From CAZFBA01 sp964517135 (GTDB lineage Bacteria; Cyanobacteriota; Vampirovibrionia; JBFMGH01): DNA of 64,000 nucleotides. Positions 52,347 through 61,826 of the stretch are shown here, piece by piece. The stretch spans positions 140,863 through 204,862 of the forward strand of contig CAZFBA010000003.1 in the NCBI GenBank assembly GCA_964517135.1. The letters are read 5' to 3'. A model generated the notes under the pieces. It was not told the DNA's origin, did no database searches, and saw only the letters and a list, made by a program, of their open reading frames with translations. The position numbers and the translations under genes were made by a program. Numbering within the stretch: position 1 is the stretch's first letter; every line of letters begins with the position of its first letter.

Positions 52347-54281
52347 CTAGACGTTTTGTCTATAGACTTCTTTTACATTACCGAGAATATTTGGTGTATC
52401 AATTTCAAACATATGTACTCTACCAGGAGCTAAATCTACTGCAACTGATCCTTTTTGTACAGCAAATCTTGATTTAGCACCATATGGCGGAATAAGATCA
52501 TTTAGTGCCTGATTTTCTGGTAATGTTGGCAATTCTATTTTACCTATTTGTCTTGCGTTTATATCTTTGTTGGCAACAACAAGAAGGGTTTTGCCGTTAT
52601 AATGTCTGAGGAATGCCATAATCTGGTCATTATTATTGTTTGCTTTTACCTTCAGAGGTATATAGTAACCAAGGCCAATCACATCTTCATACTGTTCTCT
52701 AATGTTGTTAATATTTTTAACGAAGTGATACAGTTGCGGTTCTTCACCACCTGGAGGTTTAACATAGTTAAAGATATCCATCTGTCTGGTGTCGCCTGTT
52801 TCAAAACCATTGATGTAATATGGATTTACCATTGGTAAAGTGGCAAGTAATGTTGCTGCAAACTGACTGTATAAAGCTCCACCGTGATTCATAACACTTC
52901 TATCATCGTGAGTATAGAATGAACCTATCATAGATTTACCAGGAGGTAACCTGTGTGTCATATTCAGATTATCAACAACATACTTATGTACTTCACTAGC
53001 ATCTTTCATATTTTGAAGGATATGATACTGACCGTAGAATGAATCAAAACCTGACTCTAAAAGTTCTTCAGGTCTATCTGCAGGTATGTTTGCCATAGGT
53101 GATGCATCTTCATGTATGTAACTTTCAGCCAACCAGGCAAAACCAGGGTCTAACTGGTGTGAATACTCAATAAGAGGCTTCCAGAAATGAGCAGGTTTTG
53201 CTCTGGCAACATCAGCCCTGATGCCGTCTACACCAATATCAATAAGGTTTTTAACAAAATCTTTATGCATGTCATACAGGCTTTGTCTTAGTTCACCAGT
53301 ATCACGGTTTACATACGGGTCAAACATTCTAATATCATGCCAGCTGCCAGGAACCTTTAAGTTGCCATCACGGTCTCTTAAGAACCAGTCAGGATTTGTT
53401 TCTGTCATATCTATAGCACCACAGCTAGGTAAGTCTACCATAACTCTGATACCACGTTTGTGACACTCATTTACAAAAATCTTAAATTCATCTGTCACAC
53501 TAAGACCATTATTTGGTGTATCAAGCTCACTGGCAATCTTTAGATAATCAGACGGAGCATAAATACTGCCAGCTTCACCTAGTTTTTGTATTTGACCAAT
53601 TTCAAACACTGGCAACACATGCAGAGTATTAATGCCTCTATTCTTTATCTCATCAAGCCTGTTAATAGCATTCAGGAAGGTTCCGCTTTCATTCTTATTG
53701 TGTTCAATGATACCATCATTGTTTTTGTCTTCTGCGCCAAGTGTTCTAATAACAACGCCTTCAATAACAGCTTTATTCTCTTGCATAAGAGATCTTAAAT
53801 CATTTTTAAAAGGATATTTAGGAACTCTGGAACCATCAGGGCCCGGCACAGGAAGAATTTGAGAGGCTACAAGATCACTGTTGATGGGTGCAGATGAAAT
53901 TGATGAGCCTGTTTGAACCTTTGGTGAATCATATATATTAACCCTGGGCATCTCATAAACTGATTTTACCGGCCTTGAAAGCCAATTATACTGAGCTGGA
54001 AGATTTGAAGGGTTAAAAGTACTTGGTTTAAAGGGACTTTTCTGAGCAGGCTGAGGAGTAGAATCCGGTCTGTTAACTGTTACATTTTGAGCCACAGGCT
54101 GAACATTGGCATTTTGTTGAACTTGTGGCAACTGCTGTTGTTGATAATGCTGCTGCATTTGTTGTTGCTGGAGTAAGGCCTGCTGTCTCTGATGTTGCAA
54201 AGCTTGTTGCTGCATCAGTTGCTGGTTATAGTACCACTGTTGAGGATTTAAATATGATTGTGTATTGTAAAATCCTGCCAT
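52347..54281 (-). CDS. GH13 (alpha-amylase-type) glycoside hydrolase with Gln-rich N-terminus
   Basis: 644 aa. Residues 1-60 are extremely Gln-rich (QQALLQQQQMQQHYQQQQ). A Pro/Ser linker follows to about 150, then a TIM-barrel of the alpha-amylase family: INTLHVLPVFEI, VMVDLPSCGAID (region I), GVDGIRADVARA with nucleophile Asp357 (region II), FAWLAESY with acid/base Glu386 (region III), and SFYTHDDRS with His458/Asp459 (region IV). The C-terminal beta domain is short. No signal peptide. It probably acts on alpha-glucans such as glycogen, trehalose or maltodextrin in the cytoplasm. It is the third gene of a three-gene operon with two paralogous membrane proteins. Confidence 0.92.
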   Translation of the reverse strand: MAGFYNTQSYLNPQQWYYNQQLMQQQALQHQRQQALLQQQQMQQHYQQQQLPQVQQNANVQPVAQNVTVNRPDSTPQPAQKSPFKPSTFNPSNLPAQYNWLSRPVKSVYEMPRVNIYDSPKVQTGSSISSAPINSDLVASQILPVPGPDGSRVPKYPFKNDLRSLMQENKAVIEGVVIRTLGAEDKNNDGIIEHNKNESGTFLNAINRLDEIKNRGINTLHVLPVFEIGQIQKLGEAGSIYAPSDYLKIASELDTPNNGLSVTDEFKIFVNECHKRGIRVMVDLPSCGAIDMTETNPDWFLRDRDGNLKVPGSWHDIRMFDPYVNRDTGELRQSLYDMHKDFVKNLIDIGVDGIRADVARAKPAHFWKPLIEYSHQLDPGFAWLAESYIHEDASPMANIPADRPEELLESGFDSFYGQYHILQNMKDASEVHKYVVDNLNMTHRLPPGKSMIGSFYTHDDRSVMNHGGALYSQFAATLLATLPMVNPYYINGFETGDTRQMDIFNYVKPPGGEEPQLYHFVKNINNIREQYEDVIGLGYYIPLKVKANNNNDQIMAFLRHYNGKTLLVVANKDINARQIGKIELPTLPENQALNDLIPPYGAKSRFAVQKGSVAVDLAPGRVHMFEIDTPNILGNVKEVYRQNV

Positions 54282-54302
54282 CTTTTGTCTTACCCCTTAA
54301 CT

Positions 54303-55886
54303 CTAATGATTGTTAGCCTGATCGGTTTTAATTTTTGGATTATATTTGTTTGCCTTACCCATTACGAAGAACGTATAGATAGCTGTGGCAGCAAGAAGCC
54401 CGAGACCAATACCGCCAATTCGCTTGAGCCATCTGCGGTGTAACAGTGTATCTTTAACAGCATCGTCAATAAATTTAATTGGTCTCTTGCTCAGCAGGGC
54501 TACTGCATCATCTGTTTGGCCACTCTTGAAGAGTTTTTCCAGTTGTTTTACGAGTTCTTGATTTTCTTTTGTCTTACCGAGGTACTGTAAAACAGCATCT
54601 TGATTGCCTTTTTCAAGAAGAAGCTTTCTAGCACCAGCATCAGGTAAACCTTTGATTAATTTTGATAAAGTTGAAGCATCAGCTGTACCTGATTGACTCA
54701 GAGCGTTAAGCATGTTGCCAAAGCCTGATTGAAGGTTTCGAGCTCTGAGTTTTACAAATTGCTCCATAGCGTTATCTTGAAGTTCAGGATGTTGTTTCAT
54801 AATCCTTAGAATAGCATCTCTCCAGCCATTAACCTGTGAAATACTTCCTTTTAAAGCCTCTGCTCCTGCCTGAGCCTGTGATGGATTAGCCTGCAGGTGG
54901 CTTGCAATAGCTTTTATTTTCATACTTTCAGTAGCTGGAGAAGCTTTACCGGCAACTTTCGGTATCCAGGCCTGTTTGCCAGTGATGACACGCTTAGCGT
55001 TCTGGAAGAATTCACCAACTTTTTGAACAGCACCATCAATGATACCTGTTTTCTTGACAACTTTTGACGGTGTATCCTGCCACATACGGGCGATGGCTGA
55101 ACCTTCTTTCATACCGAAGGTGTTGTCAACAGCCTGTTGTAAAAGTTTTTTCGCTTTATTAATATTACCAGATTGAACAGCATTTTCAATTCTTTGCTCG
55201 AGTGAAGAGAGTCCTCTCTTATGGAAGAGGTTCATAATAGGGCTTTTCAGCTGGTTAATGCCGTCAGCCATTAAGCTGGCAAAAACTGGTGTAGCAACGC
55301 CGGCTGAAATCATCATCCAGGTTTTGGATTGAACTACTACCTGTTGAATTTTTTCCTGTATAGCTTCTTTTCTGTTGATGATATTTTTGGGTACTCCCAT
55401 TTTGTCGCCAATTTTATAGAGTTCTGCATCCGGCACTAAATCCCACGGTATAAAACCAGGATCATCGAATAATTTCTTTCTTCTGCCGTAAGAGTCCATA
55501 TACTCTTTATCAAGGTCAAGGCCGAATCTGGCTTTAACCATCTTATTAATAATCTTGGGAGATAAGCCCATTGAGGCAAACCAGCAGGCGAACCCTATAA
55601 ACTCATTGATACCTGAAACTTTAGAATATGCAAGTGAGCTTGCCAGAGTAGCAATACCTAGAGAACCCATTCTAATGGTGGTATCGTTCATACGTCCCAG
55701 AGTATAGTCACTGCCTTCTGCTTTAGCAATTGCTTTGCCAAGGTTTCTGGCATTTTCAGCATGTGTATTGACTGATGATGCTACTTTCTGGAACGGATTT
55801 TCTTTTATCAGGTGAGCATACTGATGTTGCTGATTTTTATTGTTAGCTGTGAAGCTGTAAATATTTGTGTTATTAATACCTACCAT
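54303..55886 (-). CDS. Hypothetical membrane protein, paralog of the next upstream gene
   Basis: 527 aa. The N-terminus MVGINNTNIYSFTANNKNQQ is unlike a signal. Hydrophobic stretches (about 72-110 and 195-215), then a long helical, charged region, and a last membrane helix near 500. A conserved block, FGLDLDKEYMDSYGRRKKLF then WDLVPDAELYKIGDKMGVPK, is closely matched in the 55890 gene. The two are tandem duplicates that diverged. It lies 3 bases after its paralog's stop and 21 bases before the GH13 gene, so all three are one operon. Function unknown. Confidence 0.8.
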   Translation of the reverse strand: MVGINNTNIYSFTANNKNQQHQYAHLIKENPFQKVASSVNTHAENARNLGKAIAKAEGSDYTLGRMNDTTIRMGSLGIATLASSLAYSKVSGINEFIGFACWFASMGLSPKIINKMVKARFGLDLDKEYMDSYGRRKKLFDDPGFIPWDLVPDAELYKIGDKMGVPKNIINRKEAIQEKIQQVVVQSKTWMMISAGVATPVFASLMADGINQLKSPIMNLFHKRGLSSLEQRIENAVQSGNINKAKKLLQQAVDNTFGMKEGSAIARMWQDTPSKVVKKTGIIDGAVQKVGEFFQNAKRVITGKQAWIPKVAGKASPATESMKIKAIASHLQANPSQAQAGAEALKGSISQVNGWRDAILRIMKQHPELQDNAMEQFVKLRARNLQSGFGNMLNALSQSGTADASTLSKLIKGLPDAGARKLLLEKGNQDAVLQYLGKTKENQELVKQLEKLFKSGQTDDAVALLSKRPIKFIDDAVKDTLLHRRWLKRIGGIGLGLLAATAIYTFFVMGKANKYNPKIKTDQANNH

Positions 55887-55889
55887 ATG

Positions 55890-57104
55890 CTATACCCCCC
55901 TCATAAAAGCTTCAAACACAGCAAATGGAGAATGAGGGTCAATTTGAGCCTGTCTTGTCTGAATAGCAGCCGGTGAATTAAGCTGACTGGTTGCAATCTG
56001 TGTATAAAGCTGCTCATAATCTACTTTATTAGGATTAATTTTGCTAGCTATTTGGTCTCTTAAAGCCGGGTCATTTTGAATCTTAGTAGAAAACGGCATT
56101 GCTTCAGACTTGCTCAAGTAGATTTTATCTTTGTTCGGGGTTCTAATTAAGCTAACAAGAGCCATAATTGGCAGTGCAATAAGGGCTCCGATAGCCAGTT
56201 TACCAACAGGAACACTGCCGAGCTTTTTCGCTGGCAGTTCTTTAAAAGCATTAACAAAGGGTTTAACTATTTCAGACTTAAAAGCACCTGCTACAGAGGT
56301 TTTTAATTCTCCAAGGCGCTTCATGAGCGGTTTAGTATTATTTTTGTTCATAAGGGCATTAAAACTTGTTCTGACTGCACCCTGTTTGCCGAGGCTCTGG
56401 AAGAGGTTCTCCCAGCCTTTATTTCTGGCTATAAAGCCAGCACCTGTAGCAGCAAACAATGCACCCAGAACGAGTTTCCATGCTCTAGCTTTAACCAGTA
56501 TCTTTTGAACTTCGGCTTTAACAGCAGTATCTCTATCAACTACATCCTGTGGAATGCCAAGTTTATCGCCGATACGGTTCCAGTCATCATCTGTTAAGAG
56601 ATCCCAGCGGGTGAAGTCTAAGCTTTCAAATACTTTATGAATTTCGCCCTGATCGTTTTTGTATTTCATATCAAGGTCTACGCCATATTTATGCTTGACA
56701 AAACTGTTTATAAAGTTGTTTCCGAGCCCCATGCCAAGGTAATAAAGGCCAACACCCACACCCTGTTTCTTGGCAAGTTTAATGTCTCCGCCTGCCCTGA
56801 AAGAGTTAAACAGCATTGCACCACCTAAGTAGTAAGGTACGGCAGCCATTTGTAGAAATTCATGAAAGCTTACTGATTTATCCCCTTGCAGACCACGCAC
56901 TATAGACCCCGGAATATCAACCGTGACCTTTTTTACACCCAGTTTAAATTTTTGAAGGGGGTTGAGTTTTAATACTTCGCAGGTTGGCGCATGGGCATCT
57001 TCCATCAAGAGAACTTCATTTTTTGGTTGAAATGCCGCACCGCCAATAGCTTTTGGCTCTGCTTTAAAACTCACGTATGGAGAATTAAGATTTGTTGAAA
57101 TCAT
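55890..57104 (-). CDS. Hypothetical membrane protein, first gene of the GH13 operon
   Basis: 404 aa. Starts MISTNLNSPYVSFKAEPKAI; a short SFKA motif like the SFTA in its paralog follows. Hydrophobic stretches at about 85-105, 120-138 and 210-225, and a last helix near 305. The block GVDLDMKYKNDQGEIHKVFE then WDLLTDDDWNRIGDKLGIPQ aligns with the 54303 protein (both keep DLD, Y, WDL, IGDK and P). No known family. It heads an operon with the paralog and a GH13 enzyme, which suggests a shared role, perhaps placing the enzyme at a membrane. Confidence 0.8.
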   Translation of the reverse strand: MISTNLNSPYVSFKAEPKAIGGAAFQPKNEVLLMEDAHAPTCEVLKLNPLQKFKLGVKKVTVDIPGSIVRGLQGDKSVSFHEFLQMAAVPYYLGGAMLFNSFRAGGDIKLAKKQGVGVGLYYLGMGLGNNFINSFVKHKYGVDLDMKYKNDQGEIHKVFESLDFTRWDLLTDDDWNRIGDKLGIPQDVVDRDTAVKAEVQKILVKARAWKLVLGALFAATGAGFIARNKGWENLFQSLGKQGAVRTSFNALMNKNNTKPLMKRLGELKTSVAGAFKSEIVKPFVNAFKELPAKKLGSVPVGKLAIGALIALPIMALVSLIRTPNKDKIYLSKSEAMPFSTKIQNDPALRDQIASKINPNKVDYEQLYTQIATSQLNSPAAIQTRQAQIDPHSPFAVFEAFMRGV

Positions 57105-57553
57105 CTTTGTTAAAAGACCTCATCGGGGGTACTTTAAAAATTGTTGACCATGTGATCCGCATATTTACCTGATGCTGAATTAACAACCCTAAACAATAAA
57201 AAATGCTAAAAATGTTAAACAATTTTACAACTGTTTACAAGAACTTCAAATAAATTGCTTTCAGCTATTTCGCTGATCAGGCCTGTTTAAAAAACACTGT
57301 TTCTGATAGTTCTTTTTTGTTGCAACTTTCGAAAAATATAAATGTTCTAACCTTTACCCTGTAGAGTATTCGAAAAACGACTATTATTAATACATTTAGT
57401 TTTATAAAGTTTATCACTGGTGTCCGGTAAAAGATTATATTTCGATGTATAAAACCTGTCATAATCTTTGTTTTAGATTAGAAAATTTTACAGGAAGTTA
57501 AATTTTAGAAACGGGCAAAAATTATTAAACAGGGTTCAGTGAAGAGATGGTTC

Positions 57554-57616
57554 GGGTTTGTTTTTTTGGCCCGCAGGCCCAAAAAACAAACCCTCAGAAA
57601 AAAATTAACCGGACAA
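57554..57616 (+). repeat. Long hairpin repeat, GGGTTTGTTTTTT/AAAAAACAAACCC arms
   Basis: 13-bp outer stem (57554-57566 with 57581-57593), one mismatch, then GGCC (57568-57571) with GGCC (57576-57579) and a CGCA loop. The tail CCCTCAG, A-run and TTAACCGGACA is shared with 25734-25758. Confidence 0.75.
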
Positions 57617-57809
57617 TAATGAAAGTTTATTAGAAAATTTAAATATCTTTGAGTTATGCAATGATCATAACTTCGTATTAGATACCCCTTTTTTTCAGTT
57701 AAGCAGTAATTTTTTCATTGTTCCTTGTTCTGAATATTTTCAAAATTGTTTTCAAAAAAAAAATCACCCTGTTACGGATGATAATTCTTTATTTGGTAGT
57801 ATACAGAAC

Positions 57810-57959
57810 TTAAAACGTGGTAAATAGTAATATGTAAATGAAACATAAACTTAATGACATTAATGTAAACCAGAGGAACATTAAAGGATGCTGGTTATGC
57901 CATGGTGTAATAATGCTATTCTTTTTAAATGAATCTAAAGTGTTAACGAGTTTCCTCAT
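57810..57959 (-). CDS. Possible small membrane protein, 49 aa
   Basis: The minus strand reads MRKLVNTLDSFKKNSIITPW then HNQHPLMFLWFTLMSLSLCF and IYILLFTTF. A basic, soluble first half is followed by one membrane helix of about 23 residues. AGGGGG lies 4-5 bases before the ATG. It stands alone in a large gene-poor region; chance cannot be excluded. Confidence 0.45.
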   Translation of the reverse strand: MRKLVNTLDSFKKNSIITPWHNQHPLMFLWFTLMSLSLCFIYILLFTTF

Positions 57960-58725
57960 ATTTCCCCCTATTTAAATAAATATTCCTCATCTACATTATG
58001 GCTTTTACTAAAATAATAACGTACAATTTAAAAGATTTGATCATCCAGATAGCCTACCTACAGGGTTTACAAAAGTTAACAAACGCAAATTTCAGTCTTT
58101 ATCCTCATTCCCTAACTCTAGTTGAAAAACAATCAGCCGAAAAGTTAATTAATAGTTAACAATCATCCACCTAATCACAAACTTTTCTTATTAATAGTCT
58201 AAAACAGTTAATCAGTCTTTGTTAATCCCTTGCTTGATGGCTAATTCAAGAAAATTGAATTACATAATTTGATTTTGGTAGCCTTATTATAAAACGAAGT
58301 TATAAATAATCATACCGTTTGACCAATATATCTTTGTATAATTTTACAATGTAAATAAGTTTGCTGATTTGAATATAGAAAATGGCTTTACATTCGTTGT
58401 ATATTTAGATTTTAGAGTTTCTTTGAAGTTTAAATTCGTTAAATATTGCAGCTTGAAGACTATTAATACAAAACAACTATTTTAAATATGGATGAATTTA
58501 TGTTTTACGCCCGAAAAAAAACGAAAAAACATATGTATTTTTTATATTTCTATAAAAAAATCTTCAAACTGCAGGTATTTTTTGAATTGTATTTATACCT
58601 TATATAATAATATAATTTATAGATTTATTAACAACCAGAGGTGTAATTTATAGATTGTTTTATTAAGCTTTGTTAAGATAAATCATTAAAAACCTTATGG
58701 TAAAGGAGATGCAATACAGAATAAA

Positions 58726-59283
58726 TCATTGTTTTTTCCAGAAAGTGAGGCCTGTTTTACCGTATTTTTTATATTTATAGAGCGTTAAGCTTTCAATATT
58801 TATCATATCATAATCAAATTTTGCCTTAAATTGTAAAACCAGCATATTTGATTCATTAAGTAATTGAGAATCAACAATAAGTTTAAACAGTGACTGAATA
58901 CTGTCTGAATCCATTTCATGGTAGGGTGGGTCAAGAAATATGATATCCAGATTCTCTTGTTTAAGGGCAAAAAGAGCCTTTTCAACATCTCTTTTAATAA
59001 TTATACAATGCTTTTCAATAGCGGTCTTCTTGATATTATCAGCAAGCAACTTTAGTGCCTGCCGGTTATTTTCAACAAACAAAACCTTTTCAGCCCCCCG
59101 TGAAATAGCTTCAATACCTACAGAGCCACTACCAGCAAACAGGTCTGCAAAAACACTTCTTGAAACTCTTTCTTGAAGGATATTAAAAAGGCTCTCACGA
59201 ATAACCCCTGATGTTGGTCTTAAACAACTATCAGCTGGTGTTTTAAGGGTTCTGCCCTTTAGTCTTCCGCCTGTTATCTTCAT
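58726..59283 (-). CDS. rsmD: 16S rRNA (guanine966-N2)-methyltransferase
   Basis: 185 aa, usual size. RsmD methylates G966 of 16S rRNA. MKITGGRLKGRTLKTP is the typical start; RPTSGVIRESLFNIL, LFAGSGSVGIEAISRGA (SAM binding) and the N6/N2-methyltransferase motif LDPPY follow. It follows accC by 20 bases on the same strand and ends the aroQ-efp-accB-accC-rsmD string. The ribosome site is weak. Confidence 0.96.
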   Translation of the reverse strand: MKITGGRLKGRTLKTPADSCLRPTSGVIRESLFNILQERVSRSVFADLFAGSGSVGIEAISRGAEKVLFVENNRQALKLLADNIKKTAIEKHCIIIKRDVEKALFALKQENLDIIFLDPPYHEMDSDSIQSLFKLIVDSQLLNESNMLVLQFKAKFDYDMINIESLTLYKYKKYGKTGLTFWKKQ

Positions 59284-59303
59284 TGACAGTCCGATAAAAT
59301 TTG

Positions 59304-60674
59304 CTATGAAGACTTTTGAGTATTGTTAACCACTGCCGGAGAAAAGTATGCCGGTATAAAGTCTGTGTAGACCTCACCTTTGATGAACGCTTCATGTTCC
59401 AGAATTTTTTGATGGAAAGGTATAGTTGTCTCTATGCCTGTGATAGCATATTCATCAAGGGCTCTCAGCATACGTTTACGGGCCTCTTCTCTGTCTTTGC
59501 CTTTTGTGATCAGCTTACCAACAAGAGAATCATAAAAAGGCGGTATTTTATAACCGTGATAAACGTGACTGTCTACCCGAACGCCCGGCCCGCCTGGTGC
59601 AATATAGCCTTCAATGACTCCGGGGCATGGTGCAAAGTTTCTGGTTGTATCTTCAGCATTAATCCGGCATTCTATTGAATGCCCGTCAATACAAATATCT
59701 TCCTGAGAAATAGAGAGTTTTTCACCGGCAGCAACGAGAATTTGCTCTTTAACAAGGTCTAAATTAGTAATCATCTCTGTAACAGGGTGTTCTACCTGTA
59801 TTCTTGTATTCATTTCCATAAAATAGAACTTCTGATCTATGTCATACAGAAATTCTACAGTTCCAGCACCGACATAGTTTATTTCTTTTGCTGCTATTGC
59901 TGCATATTGACCCATCTGATGCCTTATTTCTTCAGTAAGAGCAGGCGACGGTGATTCTTCAAGAAGCTTTTGGTGCCGTCTCTGAATAGAACAATCTCTT
60001 TCAGGAAGGTATATAACATTTCCATATTGATCTGCAACGATCTGAATTTCAATATGACGTGGTTTTTGCAGGTATTTTTCAACATAAATACCATCATTAC
60101 CAAAGCAGGCAGCAGCTTCTGCTTTAGCCATGTTAGCCATTTCAACAAGTTTATCAGGAGATTCAACTATTCTCATCCCTCTTCCACCGCCACCGGCAGT
60201 AGCTTTAATAAGTACAGGATACCCTACTTCTCCTGCCCAGGATCTTATACTATCTATATCTTCAATAATGCCTGTCCCTGGTGTAGTAGGAACACCGCAA
60301 CGCTGCATGGTGCTTCTGGCTGTGGCCTTATCACCCATCATTCTAATGTTATCAGGTGATGAGCCTATAAAAACGATTTTGTGATCAGAACATGTCTGTG
60401 AAAATTCAGCATTTTCAGCCAGAAAGCCATAACCGGGGTGAATAGCATCAGCACCTGTATTCAGCGCTACACTAAGTATATTGGTTACATTAAGATAGCT
60501 TTTGGTCGGATGTGGTGGGCCAACACAATAGGCTTCATCTGCTAACTGAACGTGTAATGAGTCTTCGTCAGCTTCTGAATATATAGCTACAGTTTCTATA
60601 CCCAGTTCCACGCAGGCTCTTATGATTCTTAAAGCTATTTCGCCTCTGTTGGCTATCAGCACCTTGTTAAACAT
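59304..60674 (-). CDS. accC: Acetyl-CoA carboxylase biotin carboxylase subunit
   Basis: 456 aa, normal length. AccC carboxylates the biotin on AccB with ATP and bicarbonate, the first step of fatty acid synthesis. Motifs: FNKVLIANRGEIALRIIRAC, the ATP-grasp loop ATAGGGGRGMR, RDCSIQRRHQKLLEESPSP and FYFMEMNTRIQVEHPVTEM. AGGAG lies 7 bases before the ATG. It is 18 bases from the accB stop, so they are cotranscribed and made in step. Confidence 0.98.
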   Translation of the reverse strand: MFNKVLIANRGEIALRIIRACVELGIETVAIYSEADEDSLHVQLADEAYCVGPPHPTKSYLNVTNILSVALNTGADAIHPGYGFLAENAEFSQTCSDHKIVFIGSSPDNIRMMGDKATARSTMQRCGVPTTPGTGIIEDIDSIRSWAGEVGYPVLIKATAGGGGRGMRIVESPDKLVEMANMAKAEAAACFGNDGIYVEKYLQKPRHIEIQIVADQYGNVIYLPERDCSIQRRHQKLLEESPSPALTEEIRHQMGQYAAIAAKEINYVGAGTVEFLYDIDQKFYFMEMNTRIQVEHPVTEMITNLDLVKEQILVAAGEKLSISQEDICIDGHSIECRINAEDTTRNFAPCPGVIEGYIAPGGPGVRVDSHVYHGYKIPPFYDSLVGKLITKGKDREEARKRMLRALDEYAITGIETTIPFHQKILEHEAFIKGEVYTDFIPAYFSPAVVNNTQKSS

Positions 60675-60692
60675 TGTTATTCTCCTGATGGG

Positions 60693-61181
60693 TTATTCAA
60701 TATACATTAAAACAGTACCTGCTTCAACAGGTTCTGCATTTTCAATACAGATTTCAGTTACTGTGCCAGCAACTTCGGATTCGATTTCATTCATTAACTT
60801 CATAGACTCTATGATACACAGCACCTGACCCACTTCAACCTCACTGCCAACCTCAACAAAGGATGGAGACCCGGGTGCAGGAGATTTATAATAAGTACCT
60901 ACCATAGGTGACACAACAGGTATTCCTTTTTTAGCAGGGCCGGCGGGTTTTTCTGTTTCTCCGGTAACAGGTTCTTTTGCTTCTAATTCTTCTGCACCGG
61001 CTACAGGCATTACCGTTTGTGCTGCTGTAAAAGGTGTTACAGACTGAGTAGCTGCTACATGAATTTCTTTTTCCTTTTTTATGACGATTTTGTCATCTTT
61101 AGATTCAACTTTTAACTCTGTCAGGCCATTTTCAGTAGCCAGAGAAACAAGAGATTTAATATATTCCAGATCTATACTCAA
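60693..61181 (-). CDS. accB: Biotin carboxyl carrier protein of acetyl-CoA carboxylase
   Basis: About 162 aa from TTG at 61181, which has AAGGAG seven bases upstream. A further TTG at 61208 overlaps the efp stop but lacks this. The N-terminal part holds the helix that contacts AccC (SIDLEYIKSLVSLATENGL); a Thr/Glu/Pro-rich linker follows; the biotinyl domain ends the protein with CIIESMKLMNEIE, where Lys (about 128) carries biotin. The order efp-accB-accC resembles cyanobacterial gene order for efp and accB. Confidence 0.97.
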   Translation of the reverse strand: MSIDLEYIKSLVSLATENGLTELKVESKDDKIVIKKEKEIHVAATQSVTPFTAAQTVMPVAGAEELEAKEPVTGETEKPAGPAKKGIPVVSPMVGTYYKSPAPGSPSFVEVGSEVEVGQVLCIIESMKLMNEIESEVAGTVTEICIENAEPVEAGTVLMYIE

Positions 61182-61191
61182 GGCAAACTCC

Positions 61192-61755
61192 TTATTTGAC
61201 TCTATCAAGGTATGTATTGCTTCTGGTATCTATACGTATGAAATCACCGATATTGATAAAGAATGGAACCTGAACTATAGCACCAGTTTCAGTAGTAGCA
61301 GGTTTGGTTCCACCAGAAGCAGTGTTTCCTTTTTCTCCCGGAGGAGTATCTGTAACTTCTAATTCAACAAACAACGGTATATCAATACCGATTATACGGT
61401 TGTCATACTTTAATACACTAATAGTAGCATTCTCTTTAAGGTATTTTACTTTATCTTCACCTATTTGATCTACTGTTAATGCAATCTGATCGTAGCTTTC
61501 CATATCCATTACATTAAGGTCATCACCGGTTCTATAGAGAAATTGCATTTCTCTTCTATCTACAATGGCCTGAGGCACTTTTTCTCCGGCACGGAATGTT
61601 TTCTCTATAACTCCACCTGTTTCAACATTTCTAAGTTTTGTTCTTACAAATGCTGATCCTTTGCCCGGTTTAACGTGTAAAAACTCTACAATGCTGTAAA
61701 CGCTACCGTCTACTTCGATTGTCATGCCGTTTTTAAAGTTATTTGTTGGTATCAT
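61192..61755 (-). CDS. efp: Elongation factor P
   Basis: 187 aa, normal length. EF-P helps the ribosome through polyproline stretches. The loop HVKPGKGSAFVRTKLRN carries Lys32, the residue that is modified in many bacteria. The three OB-like domains and the end ending FINIGDFIRIDTRSNTYL fit the family. AGGA lies 7 bases before the ATG at 61755. It lies between aroQ and accB, the same strand, short gaps. No epmA/epmB modification genes are in view. Confidence 0.98.
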   Translation of the reverse strand: MIPTNNFKNGMTIEVDGSVYSIVEFLHVKPGKGSAFVRTKLRNVETGGVIEKTFRAGEKVPQAIVDRREMQFLYRTGDDLNVMDMESYDQIALTVDQIGEDKVKYLKENATISVLKYDNRIIGIDIPLFVELEVTDTPPGEKGNTASGGTKPATTETGAIVQVPFFINIGDFIRIDTRSNTYLDRVK

Positions 61756-61826
61756 AAACGAATCCTACATAATCATAATTACAGAGATAATATTATCTAA
61801 ACCAATATTTGCTGACAAGTTTAAGC

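Larger units (their letters stand above)
57105..58725. other. Large gene-poor region
   Basis: 1621 AT-rich bases, the longest gap in the window. It contains the promoter side of the 55890 gene, a hairpin repeat (57554-57616) and one possible small gene (57810-57959). The rest shows only short AT-rich repeats such as AATTTATAGATT (58611 and 58647) and no convincing frame. The minus-strand 61-residue frame at 57277 has no ribosome site. Confidence 0.55.

Noticed and set aside
57277..57462. 61-residue minus-strand frame
   Set aside because: Composition follows AT bias (Ile/Phe/Val), no ribosome site, and no neighbour support.
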